Positions 20,891 to 32,600 of a DNA stretch of 64,000 bases are shown in pieces. The notes beneath the pieces are model-generated. The model saw only the letters and a program-made list of their open reading frames with translations, had not been told where the DNA came from and searched no databases. The translations under genes and the position numbers were made by a program. Source of the stretch: Galeruca laticollis (lineage: Eukaryota > Arthropoda > Insecta > Coleoptera > Chrysomelidae). The stretch spans positions 118,192,957 to 118,256,956 of the forward strand of contig OY998181.1 of assembly GCA_963921935.1 (NCBI GenBank). The letters run 5' to 3'. How positions within the stretch are numbered: position 1 is the first letter of the stretch; the number at the start of each line of letters is the position of its first letter.

Positions 20891-23800
20891 CTAACTAATG
20901 ATTCCAATAAGGTTCACAAAATTGCCCCAGTAAATATCTATTACTACTACTAAATGTATATTACTTTCAATAAAATTGAGACTGTTTATTCTTACTGCTG
21001 AAAGACGTTCAAAGAAAACCATTTTCCATTGACTAGTATAAATCTTAAGACGACCGTCTTCAGTACCAAGTGCTATAAAATCTTTGGAAACAGCAATGCA
21101 TGATATTTTGGGCACATCAGCGGGACTTAAAATAATGTCACATATTACTCTATCCAGATTTTCAAATGAAGTCCAGTTTATGTATATATTTAACCATTTA
21201 TTGGAATCATCTTCTTTGTAATGCTGCAAGTATTCTAGGAGTTGATTTATGGGAATTTCTTCTTTGCAGCAGCACTCCCAAATTTTCGTTTTCTGAAAAA
21301 ATAAACTAAATCTAAATTCACATTAAAAAAATACAAAATTAAACTAGTATTCTCAACATGATACTTTCTCTAATAGGCGATAAAAAAAGAATGGTCCTCA
21401 TATCTCTGAAACTGTTTATACAAGAAAAAAGTTCTTTATAGTACTTTGTTTCTAGTTATAGTTTTTCAAGAAATCTGATTAAGTATTATCGAGAATATAG
21501 CAGTTTTCAAAGGGGGTTTGAACAAAATCAGAGTTTTAAGAAACAAAATTTGTATGCCTGTATTTTATGATTATACTTTAATAACAGTTACCCACTTATC
21601 TCAAAAATAAATATCAGTCTTTTACAGAATTTTCTGGGGCACAATCTCATATGATTTGAATGCAGAATGACCTCCACGTAGTGCTGAATCTGTTAAAAAC
21701 CATTTCAATATAGTATTTCCAATACAGATAGGGAACAAGTACCCTAACAGTCCAGATTTGGTCCCTATGAATAATTTTTTTGGGTGATTTTTAAAAGAAA
21801 TATTAAAATGTGTGAAAATAGGTAGTAAAAGTTGAGACAATGAGGCAAATGAATGTAAATTCCTGAGTGAATAGAGTTTGATACAGAATGTTAACAAACA
21901 AGGGATAGAAATAGGCTAAAAAAACATTTTTTATTGTTATTGACAATAGAATATATACCCATAGGAGAAAACCATTGAAATTTTATTGTAACTAGTATTT
22001 ATTGAGCCATCTTAGTACATATTAGATGCATCTAATTTATGATAATGTTACTTCAACTATAAGAGTTTATAGTATTATTCAATAATATGTGTCAAACCTT
22101 TTTAATATTCCAGCTAAAATTAAGAGGAGTTTATGTTATGTTTTAGATATTGTAAATAAAACATTATTGTTGAAAAACCACCATTCAATGTTAAATAAAG
22201 AAGTCCTTTGTTAGCATTAAGCGTAGAAAATATTTTTGGCTTTCCCATCTTTGAAACTGTTTCCTCAAATGTTGGCAATTGGTAATGTTCTCTAACAATG
22301 TTTTTGTTTAAATCCTGTGGATCTAAGCAAACTCGCAATGAATCATCAGATTTTTCCACAATGACCATTGAATTGATTCATTCTGTCAGTTTAGTTACTT
22401 TTTCAATTATATTCATTTTTTCCATCTTATCATCAATCCCTATTGGAATTTTCTAGGAGCTTCTGCAATAGGTTCAGCATCAGGCAAGTTTGATTTTGTG
22501 AATAATATCTTTTATCTCCCCAATAGATTCAAATATATCCTTATTTTCTTGTATTAGGTTTTCTATTTTCTGTTTTGAATCATATCTATGTTAGCTCGTT
22601 TAATCACCTTGTATTTCATTCCAAACCTACTTATAATGTATGGTGAGTAAAGTTACACAACTTGAAACGTCTCATTATCTTCTATATTATTTATGTTGCA
22701 TGGTACTTGAATTTCTCTATCTATATTGTCAATAGAGCTTCCATCAAAGTTTACTAGCTTTATTTTTGACTTATGTATTGGTGCATCAATCTATGAAGCA
22801 ACTTTCTGTTTCCAACTATTTCTGTCAATCGATCCACCTTGTTTGATATCATTTTCGATCTATTTTTGTATTTGTCCAATAAATAACTCTTCTTCATTAG
22901 GCTCATCTTCTGAGTCACTTTCTTTTTTATTACATGCATTTTCCTTGTCTTTTTGGTTTTTCTTTGTTATTGAAACACATTTTCTCAAAATGGTTAAACA
23001 TTTTACAATTTCTGCATGTTTTGCCATATGCAGAGACATTTTCGGAAATCATGCTTTTTCTGTGTATTCTCGTTGTACTGTTTTTATTGTCTGTACTAGA
23101 ACTTGCTTTTTGTTTCACTTTTATCTGTATTGCATTTATGCCCTTTTCGTCTTCTTCAAGCTTTTTGCTTTGTGTTTCTGCCACTTCAGCGGCTTTGCAA
23201 ATGTCTTTTGATTTTTTTAAATCAACAATAAGTTCTCATAACAGCCTATCTCTGACTCGGTGATCTCGAGTTCCCCATGCTATTCTATCCCAAATTAGAC
23301 TGTCACATAAAGTTTCAAAATTACAGTTATTAAATTACTCAATTTTTAAGTTTTGTAAAGAACTGATGCTGAACCTATTGCAGAAGCTCGTAGAAAAATT
23401 CCAATAGGAATCGAAGAAAAACTTGAAGCGGAATTAGATAAGATAGAAAAAATTAATGGGTATACCTAAATGAAAATGAAACTAAACCAACAGAACAGGT
23501 CAATTTAATGGTTGTTGTGAAAACATATGATGATTCATTGGGGGTTTATTTATATCCACAGAATTTAAAAGCATTGTTTCAGAACGTTACTAGTTGCCAA
23601 CACTTGAGGAAACAGTTTCAAAGATGGGAAAGGCAAAAATATTTTCTACGCTTGATGCTAACAAGGGATTCCTATTTTTTGACCAATAAATGGTGGTTTT
23701 GTAACAAGAATGTTTTATTTACAATATCTAGAACAAGACAGACTACTACTAAAATTTAAACTTTTATTACTTCTCGATTGATGTAGAAAGAAGCTTTTCA

Positions 23801-24370
23801 TCATTTAAACACATATTAACATAAATTTTTTCAGTAGATTATTTTGAGAAATATTTTTCTAATATTTAGTGAATGGACAGAGAAAATACTTGGTTAAATT
23901 ACATACTTATTGTATATGGACAGAGAAAGTACTTGGTTAAATTACATGTTGTATTTGTGTGGTATGTATGGTCAAGAATAGAACAACAATATAATTTGTT
24001 TATTTTAGTTAATTGCTTAAAAATAAATTCAACAGTACATTCTTGAAACTTGTTTTTGTAAATTCTTGTTGGTATAGGTCAAAGTGAGAAATGAAAAATA
24101 CTAAAATAACACAAAGGAAGAAAATGTGGGAAGACTACAATGAAACAATAGAAAATTTTATAAGTATCTCTACAATGAAGCGGCAAAATAATATTAAATT
24201 TTAAATTATAACAACCCCTACAATTTTAACATTTTTTTTATTAATAAACTTACCTGGGATATGCGATCAACGATGCATTTCCAATTCTCATCAACTTTTC
24301 TAGCATTTAATAATGTAGTTCCATTACAGTGTTTTAAGATTTTTTCTATAATTTCAACTGGAAAAATCAT
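20891..24370 (-). CDS. F-box protein with WD40-like stretch (two coding exons)
   Basis: The coding exons are 24370-24254 (39 codons) and 21292-20891 (133 codons plus stop); both junctions are phase 0 with canonical GTAAGT and TTTTTTCAG sites. Residues 3-47 match the F-box fold (FPVEIIEKIL, LLNARKVDENWKCIV), which binds SKP1 in SCF ubiquitin ligases. The second exon has WECCCKEEIP, then WLNIYINWTSF, and a WD40-like strand region (ISCIAVSKDFIALGTEDGRLKIY) that could bind substrate. At ~172 residues it is much shorter than typical FBXW proteins. Downstream exons may be missing or unrecognised, or the gene may be cut short. The exon continues 5' of the ATG to an acceptor at 24404, so an upstream exon exists. 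Confidence 0.7.
22126..23330 (-). pseudogene. Ty3/gypsy gag to RT remnant in the F-box intron
   Basis: Minus strand from 23330: a gag C-terminal part with CNFETLCDSLIWDRI, a zinc knuckle CRNCKMFNHFEKMC (23080-23039), a decayed protease region, then an RT start with RVCLDPQDLNKNI and HYQLPTFEETVSKMGKPKIF (22368-22126). This is the usual gypsy order. Many frameshifts and stops break it. No LTR was found. Confidence 0.75.
23365..23757 (+). pseudogene. Second gypsy RT fragment, inverted relative to the first
   Basis: Starting CCTATTGCAGAAGCTCGTAG near 23370, this plus-strand stretch matches the minus-strand sequence at about 22465-22140 with the same protein blocks (PIAEARRKIPIG, SLGVYLYPQNL), broken by frameshifts. 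The two copies face opposite ways about 900 bp apart, both inside the intron of the F-box gene. Confidence 0.75.
23872..23967 (+). repeat. Short tandem duplication
   Basis: ATGGACAGAGAAAATACTTG at 23873 recurs at 23919 with one difference, followed each time by GTTAAATTACAT. The period is about 46 bp. Confidence 0.75.
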
Positions 24371-24403
24371 TTTAATTTCCAAGCCTTTTACTGGTTGAAT
24401 AAA
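24254..24403 (-). other. F-box exon of the F-box gene
   Basis: The exon runs from the acceptor GTTTTAG (ending at 24404 on the minus strand) to the donor CAG/GTAAGT. The frame is open upstream of the ATG at 24370, so a longer N-terminus cannot be excluded. A possible 5' exon with a GTAAGT donor near 24487 is out of phase with the reading frame and could only be untranslated. Confidence 0.65.
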
Positions 24404-24580
24404 CTAAAACAAAATGACTATAAGTACAGTTCTCTTGTCTTGAAGTTATTTATAAACATGAATCTTGTATCCATTGTTTACTTACAAATTGACCTCAGGT
24501 TTCTACCTTTTGATCGTAGTGGTAAATCAGTAGAAAGCATAGGGAGGTAAAAATGAGATTTTTTGAAAATTTGCATTCTC

Positions 24581-24603
24581 TTATTATTATTATTATTATT
24601 ATT
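24581..24603 (+). repeat. TTA trinucleotide microsatellite
   Basis: About seven and a half uninterrupted TTA units. Confidence 0.9.
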
Positions 24604-24991
24604 CTGCATTAGTTCAGAATTGCACCATAGACCAGTAATTGCACTACAGACCAGTTATTTCTGATTGCAAAGTGCACACGGGTGCAGAACGCTTGAATGT
24701 AGCGACATAGATAAAATTCTGTTTGTTACTTGACTGAAAGTAAACTAATGGCTGGTTCAGACGTAGCCAGTAGTTTAGTAATGTAAAATAATTTTTTTTA
24801 GTCAAGTGAGCTGCCAGCCAAGAAAATAGAATAGAGTTGTATTTACTAAACTCGACCGCATACCCGACTACCAGTGTGGTGAGATCGACTAACAAATTTG
24901 TTCTAAGTTACAGAATTACCTACTTGATGTGATGTGACTTCACAGGAACTGGTTTTGTCACGGCTTTTTGCGTGTCAGTGTAACGTTAAGC

Positions 24992-25499
24992 TTAATACTC
25001 ACTTAGGCGAAATTCGCGTTTTTTTGACATAATGTGTCAAATCCAGATTTAAAAATATTCGCGGCGGGAAATTTTAACTTTTCTGGATTTTTACAAGTAT
25101 CGTTTGTCATAAATCAAGAGAAATAACATAACCTAGAATTTTTATTATTATTTGTTTGTGTTTGACCAATTTTTATAAAAAGAAAACAGTCATGGATGCT
25201 TGTCATTACAACAATTATTTAGGAAGATATTATAGTGTAGTACGTACACAAACCTAATATCTCTCAAGAACAAATTTAAAATCTGTACAAACCATCAAAA
25301 AATTACAATATAAATGACAGTAATGACAGAAAATCGCAAAATAGTTAAAATCATTTCAACTTTTTTGCGTTTTATCCGCACTTTCGCGTAGGCGAATTTC
25401 ACATTTGTGAGAATGGATGAAATACGCGAATGTGCGACAACAGTCTGGATTTGACACATTATGTCAAAAAAACGCGAATATCGCCTAAGTGAGTATTAA
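24992..25499. mobile_element. MITE with ~50-bp terminal inverted repeats, TTAA target
   Basis: The left end TACTCACTTAGGCGA begins at 24996 and its reverse complement ends at 25495. The arms match for about 50 bp with one substitution and both contain GACATAATGTGTC. TTAA flanks both sides (24992-24995 and 25496-25499), itself inside an AAGCTTAA context. The ~500-bp interior has no coding capacity and contains GCGAATGTGCG-like words. TTAA targets are used by piggyBac and some Sola elements; the parent element is unknown. Confidence 0.85.
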
Positions 25500-25889
25500 G
25501 CTTTAGGCCGTGATTTTTTGGAACGGGTATTAAATAAAGACCCAAGTACTGTTGAGAATAGAATTAGCTAATATAACTATAATATAAAGTATAAGTAAAG
25601 AACGCTTATATTAATAATAATGTAACATAATTTTATTGCCAATGACAACCAACTTATAACAATCCATTCTATACCCTTAAGGAATTTTTTATTTCGAACC
25701 GCTGCAGCTTTTGTAACAATAACTTTGTGTACAAACAGAAACGGAGAACTTGATCAGGTGGGTGATTTGTGAACTTGATCTTGACGTTCTTGTTTCTAAT
25801 GCTGAATCAGCTCCGAAAAGAAACGCTTTTTTGGCACGGCTTATTTGTTCAAACAGGAACGTTTGTCATGATTCCATGAAAATCATCCC

Positions 25890-25937
25890 TTTAAACCTTA
25901 GACAAGGAAAGACGTCTTTCCTTGTCTAAGCTTTAAA
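25890..25937. repeat. 48-bp near-perfect palindrome
   Basis: The central 34 bp (25897-25930) are a perfect palindrome with arms CTTAGACAAGGAAAGAC. Beyond one mismatch (25896 with 25931) the arms continue with TTTAAA. There is no spacer, so a cruciform or hairpin is possible. Confidence 0.9.
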
Positions 25938-26517
25938 CCAATCTAACCAGCCTTAAGGCACGGAACACGAAAACATCAATGACATCAAGCGTTCTCTCAC
26001 AAAAATTCGTTGATCAAAATCAGCTTCTGAACAATTATAATCTTTTAAGGATGGACTTTAAACTCACATCCTCCAGTTGTCAGGAGTCGGATTTTCCAGC
26101 TTGTGCAATGCGCCGTCGCATGCTCTTTCGCACAAAATTCAAAGAACATGTACTTTCGAATCACCGTGTACAACAAAATCTGTCGTGTACGATATGACAT
26201 CTCAGCTGTTATAATAGCAAAGAATACACCACTTGTAATCTGTGACACAGTATACCAATACAATGTTAGGTATACTGTGTCTGTGATATTATTGATAACT
26301 GACAACTAGACCAATCCGTCCGTGTTGTCATAAAACATCCATTTTTGTGTCTTGTGTCTAAAGAGTAAATTAATTGAACAGATATTTATTTAGAAGTAAA
26401 AATAGTTATTAATTGTTTGAAACTAGTTACTGCAGATTTATTATTTCAATTGTACATTTATAGACGATAACAACCACCTGATTTGTTTTGTTATGTAGAT
26501 AATTTTCGTATACCAAA

Positions 26518-26641
26518 ATGGAACATTTGGCTCAAGATTTATCCATAGCTCTAGAAGAATCGGAAAGTTGTGGTTCTCTTAATATCATTAATGTTGGAAA
26601 ATGGGGCATGAGACGAAGAACACGCTCTGCAGGAAATTTAC
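26518..26641 (+). other. GPATCH2-like gene exon 1 (start codon)
   Basis: ATG at 26518 in context CCAAAATGG. The exon ends at a GTAAAT donor and leaves one base over. It encodes an acidic helix and an Arg-rich MRRRTRSAGN stretch. Confidence 0.65.
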
Positions 26642-29600
26642 GTAAATATGTTTCTACCATTTAGTTTTATTGGTTAAACACTGTGTTTCAGATCTATATA
26701 CAAACAAACCTGGAGACAACAATTCTGATGCAAGTTCAAGTAGTAACTCCGAAATTCGTATTGACAAACATCGAAACAAACTGGTTAGCTTCCATCAGTC
26801 TGATTCCGATGATATGTCGTTTAGCATAACAGTAGCAAAAACATTAAATCAAAGAACATCCCTTAGAATGAGGCATCCAATGTATAACTTCTTAAAAGGT
26901 ATATTTTATAAAATGCCTAGGGTCTTGGTACTATTAATTAACTCGAAAACATTTCAGATTCAGTTTTATTAATACTTGTATAGAAATACAACAATATGTT
27001 GTCTGTAAGTACATACTCTAATAAGTAATTTTTAATTGATTTCAATTCAATTCTCAAAAATTTAAGAACAACTGAAACCAGCATTTAACCTAGTCCTACA
27101 TGCAATTTTAGTAATTGCTTTATTTTTTATATTTAGAAAATTGGATGTTACACTTTGATTTTTTAAAAGATTTTTTAATTTTAACAGAATGTTTGCAATA
27201 TTATTTAAACAGTGTAGTGTCTCTCAATTGCTTATATAGACGAAATACTTTCCTGAACAAGCAGCAGCAGCCATATATTTTTAATTTTATTATTGATTGA
27301 TTTAATGCCTACTAACAAATAAAAAAGCAATTGAGGATTTATTAATTAATCTTTAATTGTTTCTTGAAATATATATGTCAATATCATTATGCTCTGAATA
27401 TGGTCATGATGCCAAAAAATCATGGTCAAGAAATTATTCCTTCTGGGTATAACACTTATAACGTCACTGATTATATATTCAGAATTTTTTCTGTTATCCT
27501 CTTCAGCTACTAAGGTTTTTAGCCTTGTGTGTTCTGGGTATGGCTTGGAGAAGGTTCTAATTTTCCTTATAATTTTTTACTTATTCAGTATCATATTGAG
27601 ATTTTCTTAGATATTTCTTGTTTTCAACTAATTTCTGAAATTTCAATTATAATTTTTCTTGTTCAAACATTCTTAGGACTTCAGCTTCTTATATCTATTT
27701 ATTTAATTAGTATCTCATATTGAGATTTATTAGATCGAGGGGTTAGAGCGAAAACCCGGTAACTACTAAAGTATATGTTTCCATATAAACGCGTTTAAAG
27801 ATTCTTTTAAGATTTCTGCAACTTTAATGAGTATTTAAAGTATGCCACGGGAGCTTTACAGAACATTTCTAAACGTGCAACTGCAATGATTCATTATGAG
27901 TTAGTGACAATATATTTATAGTAGTTAATTTATAAAAAGCACTATATAAAAAAAATGAGGTGTGACATGTATCGGGTTTTCCCTCACATTAATGAATATA
28001 AAAGTAGATATTTAGGGTTTCTATCTTTACAGTAACAAAAAAGTCACAAAGGGTATTTAAACTTGAAACATAAAAAATTTTTCATGGAGAATAACAACTT
28101 AAACTTGAAAAAATGTAAACAAATGAGCAACTTGACGCTAGTGACAATTTAAAAAAAAATAAGAACAACTGTTTTCCTCCTCCGATTCTTCTATTACGTT
28201 TCTAGTAGTTTTTAAATTTGTGATAGAATGATGTAATTCTTCGGGAAATATACTTTCTTTACACATCTTCACCAAATCCTTTTTTTTCGCTTCACTTATA
28301 GGAAGGATACTCTTGTATAACTTCGTTAACTTACTAGGATTTGGACAAGGCACTTCTTGTGGGGTTAAATTTTGTTTTCTCCTTTTGGCCGTAGTGTGGC
28401 AGTTCTTGTGGACTTTAAAAGGATGTCCTGTGATATATTCAAAAAATTAAATTGTTCAGAAAGATCATAATTGAAAAAATATTTTTTCGTCACCTTCACA
28501 TATTTTAATTTTAATAGCTGTCGATCTGAGGAAGAAACTGCGAAGCACATTCTATGTCACCGCGACAGTTTAACAAGCGTGCAGTTCTCGGCACTAGGCA
28601 TGCTAAAGCTACTAGAGAGGAACTATATGAAATATTCAGTCTCTAAGCTGACAGACTTCATAAGAAGAATAAGGCTAGAAAATGTAATCTAGATTTAGAG
28701 GGCCACAATAGATCTGAAAAGGTCACCATGGAATAGGCCATAAGCCACCTCAGTGAAATCTATCTATGTTGGGAAACTGCTGCCCGATTGCTTTCAGTAC
28801 ATCTACACAAAGTTGGTAGATTTTCGTTATATTAAGGATTGGATCTAGGTATTTTCGTTCTGAATCTTTCCGCGTATAATGTGAGTCCATTACCATTACA
28901 TTTTCAGCATGGGTTTTGTCGACTAGTTCCCGCTTTCCATGATTATCTTCTTTTGAACAGCAGCCAGTTGAATAATTTTTTTCGATAGCATGAGTAATTA
29001 CGTACAGAGAGATGTAAACAAATTTTGGCACACTGGTATCCTCTCATCATTTGCATGTGGGAAGAAACATTTCTCGCTGAATTTTCTACTTTTTCTTTGG
29101 GATTTTAAGGAGAAGTCTAGTCCTTATTGGTTCTACAATAATATTGTGTAAAATAAAATTGTTCTGAAACTTTAAGTTCAGGCTCCAAAAATTTCTACAC
29201 ACTTTATTTCTATAGTCCTCAGAATTGTTTTCGGTAGTGATCGACCGATACCGATACATCGGCTATATCGGCCGTGAGCCGATTATAGGTATCGGCCGAT
29301 AGATGTAAATATATATCGGCTATATCGGCCGATGTATAAAAACAACCATAGCAGCTTAAAACTTTTTTTTTATATTTAAATTTAAAGTAATATTTGTAAT
29401 AAGGTAATCTTAAGAAATCATGGTAGATATAACATGAAATAGGCATTTAATATGAATACTGTAGTTTTGTTAAATTATCATGTAAAAAAATAAGTGTCTC
29501 GGTTGTTTCTGAATTCCTTTTCGCCGAATTTACGGTTCCATCTTCTGAAAACATTTGCTCACTTGCAACACTGCCAACTGGTGCAGATAAATATATAAGA

Positions 29601-32600
29601 GCTTGATTATATAATAATGGTAGAACTTCTCTTTTTTCTTGCCACCAAGAAATGGGATTCGCTTTTCTTTCAAGAAGAGGATGTTTCTTATATTCTGTAA
29701 TTTCAGCATTCACTTTTTCACAAATGGATGCTCTAGAAGATGATTTTGTGTCACAAGAAGATGTTGTTGGAATGGTTTTTGTTTTTGTGGAGCTCATCCC
29801 TTCTACGGCGAAGTCTTCGTAGATTTCCCAAAACAGATTTTGGCCAGATGTTCGACTAGTCTCAGGTTCAGAAGTTCGAACATACTTAGCAAGTGGTTCG
29901 TTGTCATCACTATCAGTTTCTATAGTTTCATTTATTGTATGGTCTTGATCTTGAATGTAATCCGAAATGTCAGGGGAACTGGAATGTTCTACAGATGTAT
30001 TGTTTTCTTTTATTTGGGACTTTAGATTTGTAATTATGTATTCGCATATAAAATCACGGTCTTTTGTAAAAAAATTGTCTTTGAAGCGAGGATCCAAGAA
30101 AGTCGTGATGGTATAATGTTTTTTTATAAATATATTCTCAAATCGTTTATTCAAGCTGTTTTTCAATTCTTCTTTCATTGTACCTACTCCTGCAAAATTA
30201 ACGTTTTCTTTGTTAAGATAGGCAGTGATAGTTGAAACAAATGGAATGACTTCAGATATGAAGCAGTCTGAAGAACTTGTAATTTTTGTTATGTCTTCAA
30301 ATGGCTTTAACAAATTTAAAATGCTTCCAACTAATTCCCATTCGGAAAATGTCAAGTCTGTAAGAGTCCCATGATCCAATATATATAAATTTAATGCCTG
30401 TTTTTGTTCAAGTAGGCGAGAGAGTAGATAAAATGAGGAATTCCAACGTGTTTGTACATCTTGGAAAAGTTTGTGTTTAGGAAGGTTTAGTTGTTCTTGT
30501 AGTTTATGTAGTTTATCGCAAGCAGTTTGAGAGTGATTAAAATGCGAGACGATTTTTATTGATTTTGCTATTAAATCACTGACCGAACGTTGACTTCCTA
30601 TAGCATCCTGTATTACAAGTTGTAAAGAATGAATGAAGCATGCTTCATAATTCACTTTTGCCTTAACAAAACCATTCCTCATATTGGCAGCATTGTCTGC
30701 TAATACTAAGTGAATATGTTCCCTTTTTATATTCCATTCTTGTAACAAAGAATTAAATGCTTCAGCTATGGCGTCTCCTGTATGAGATCCTGGGAAGTAC
30801 TTGCAGGCAAGTGAAAAATGGGATCTCTGATTTAAACTTAAACATGTTTTTTCAAAAAAATGGATTGTGAGAGACAAAAAAGAACTGTTTGTATATTTGC
30901 ACGTCCAAATATCTGTAGTAAAAGATGCTTTTCCCAACATATTTGAAATTTTTTGAGTCACTTGTGCTTTACATCTTGAGTAAATATCGGGTACAACTTT
31001 TTCTCTGAAGTATTTGTCAGAAGGAATTTGATAATTTGGAATAGCTCTCTTTAGTAGCCGAGTAAAGTCATCATCTGATACAATGTTGAATGGCTGATTA
31101 TCTAAACATATCATTTCACCTATAAGGTAGTGAAACTCCTTCGCTCTGGATGAATCAATGTCCCACTTTTGCATTTGCTTGAAAGAGTCAGCCAGTGAGA
31201 CTTGCAATAGCTTAGAGTTAGAAGTACTACTAGAAGAAGGTCCAGCCGTTTCTAAAAAAAAAAAATAGAATCATATCGTAGGTGTTAATGAAACGATTTA
31301 AAGTGATGAAAAAGAAAAATGTCCCCCCTCCTACACAAATTCCTTTAATTTCCCCAAATTCCCAACAAATTACTTAATTCTTCAGATTTTTAGCAAAAAA
31401 TCTTTAGGTGGTTTGCCCCAGGGGGTAATTTTTTTACACAAATTCCCTTAAAATTCCCTAAATCCCTAGAATTTTAGCAAAAAATTCCTGGGTGGTTTGC
31501 CCATCAATCCTATATAATAATATAATCCTGAATGAGCAGTCCTATTGTTGGTAAATATTTTTATAATGCGAACTGGAAAATGAAAATTTAGTACTAACCT
31601 GAGCTTGAATCAGTCCCTTTCAATTTATAATATTCTTGAGGATGTTTTTTTTCTAAATGGTATTTCATGTTTGAGGTATTCGCCGATTTTCCCACTCCCC
31701 CCAATGAAATGGTTATGTCACACAATTTACATTTTGCGGTGGATTTCTTATCTGCTGGGGATAATTTATTCTTTATGAAATATTTCCAATAAATACTTTT
31801 TCCATCCATTTCGCTACTTTGCACTCCACCAAACTCCAATAGGATTATTATTAACTATTAATATTATGTCTTTGTTAAAGATTAACTAAATTACGCCAAG
31901 AAATAATCGAACTTAAAACGATCTGCTTTAAGAATGCAATACTGAATGCACGTCAATAAACGCACGGGATTCACCGAGAAATTAAGGGGATTCACCAATG
32001 ATTTGGCGCTGAACCACATAAATTACAGCCTATTGCTGTGTTGCCAAAGTGCAATTTTTGTTTTTATTTTTATGATTTTAAATTGAACGTTAAAGAATTA
32101 TAAATTATATTACAGAATATTCAGATTTTAGAGATTTTAGACAATAATAATGTTATCAATCAAAAAAGGCCGATATGCCGATATATATCGTTATCGGTCA
32201 AGACATTATCGGTATCGGCTAAAAAAGTCATATCGGTCGATCACTATTTTTCGGTGCACTTATATTTGCATTTACCACAGTTGACATATTTGGGTGTCTT
32301 GGCAAATATGACGGGTTACTTCTCCATCTTTTAGGTTTTGTTAATTGTCGCAGTACATTATCTAAAATCCTTTGCAAAATCAATGTTATCACTGTTGTAG
32401 ATGCTTCAGAGTGTGAAATTTTACTGCTACCAAAGTTCAAAGTTGTATTTCGAGGTACGTTTGCAAGATTAGTTTGGGATTCCTCAATGTTCTGGATATA
32501 CATCAGAATAATCACCTCCAAATAAAGAGTTAGTTTCGCCACAATCATTAGCTTCCTGTGCAGACCGAAATTCATTAACCTCTGGAACACCTAAAATCAA

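Larger units (their letters stand above)
28075..32600 (-). mobile_element. DDE-type transposon copy B, interrupted twice
   Basis: Minus-strand pieces of the same family as copy A: N-terminal part at 32590-32247, middle part at 29226-28750, C-terminal tail at 28490-28138. The hAT element at 29235-32246 splits the first two pieces. A LINE scrap at 28505-28748 replaces the catalytic centre between the second and third. It lies in intron 2 of the GPATCH2-like gene. Confidence 0.6.

Noticed and set aside
22726..23263. Plus-strand open frames of 109-161 codons rich in Phe, Ser and Cys
   Set aside because: They are the antisense of the gypsy gag zinc-knuckle region on the minus strand.
24600..24960. 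Possible small repeat with CCATAGACCAGTAATTGCAC-like units
   Set aside because: Only two imperfect short units; no boundaries or coding signal.
25504..25975. Possible second MITE with AGGCCGTG-type ends next to the first
   Set aside because: The candidate ends match too poorly, and no target duplication could be found.
26330..26517. Promoter elements of the GPATCH2-like gene
   Set aside because: No clear TATA box or initiator could be separated from AT-rich background.
27422..27723. Overlapping hydrophobic open frames in the second intron
   Set aside because: AT-rich composition explains them and no domain or splice context supports a gene.
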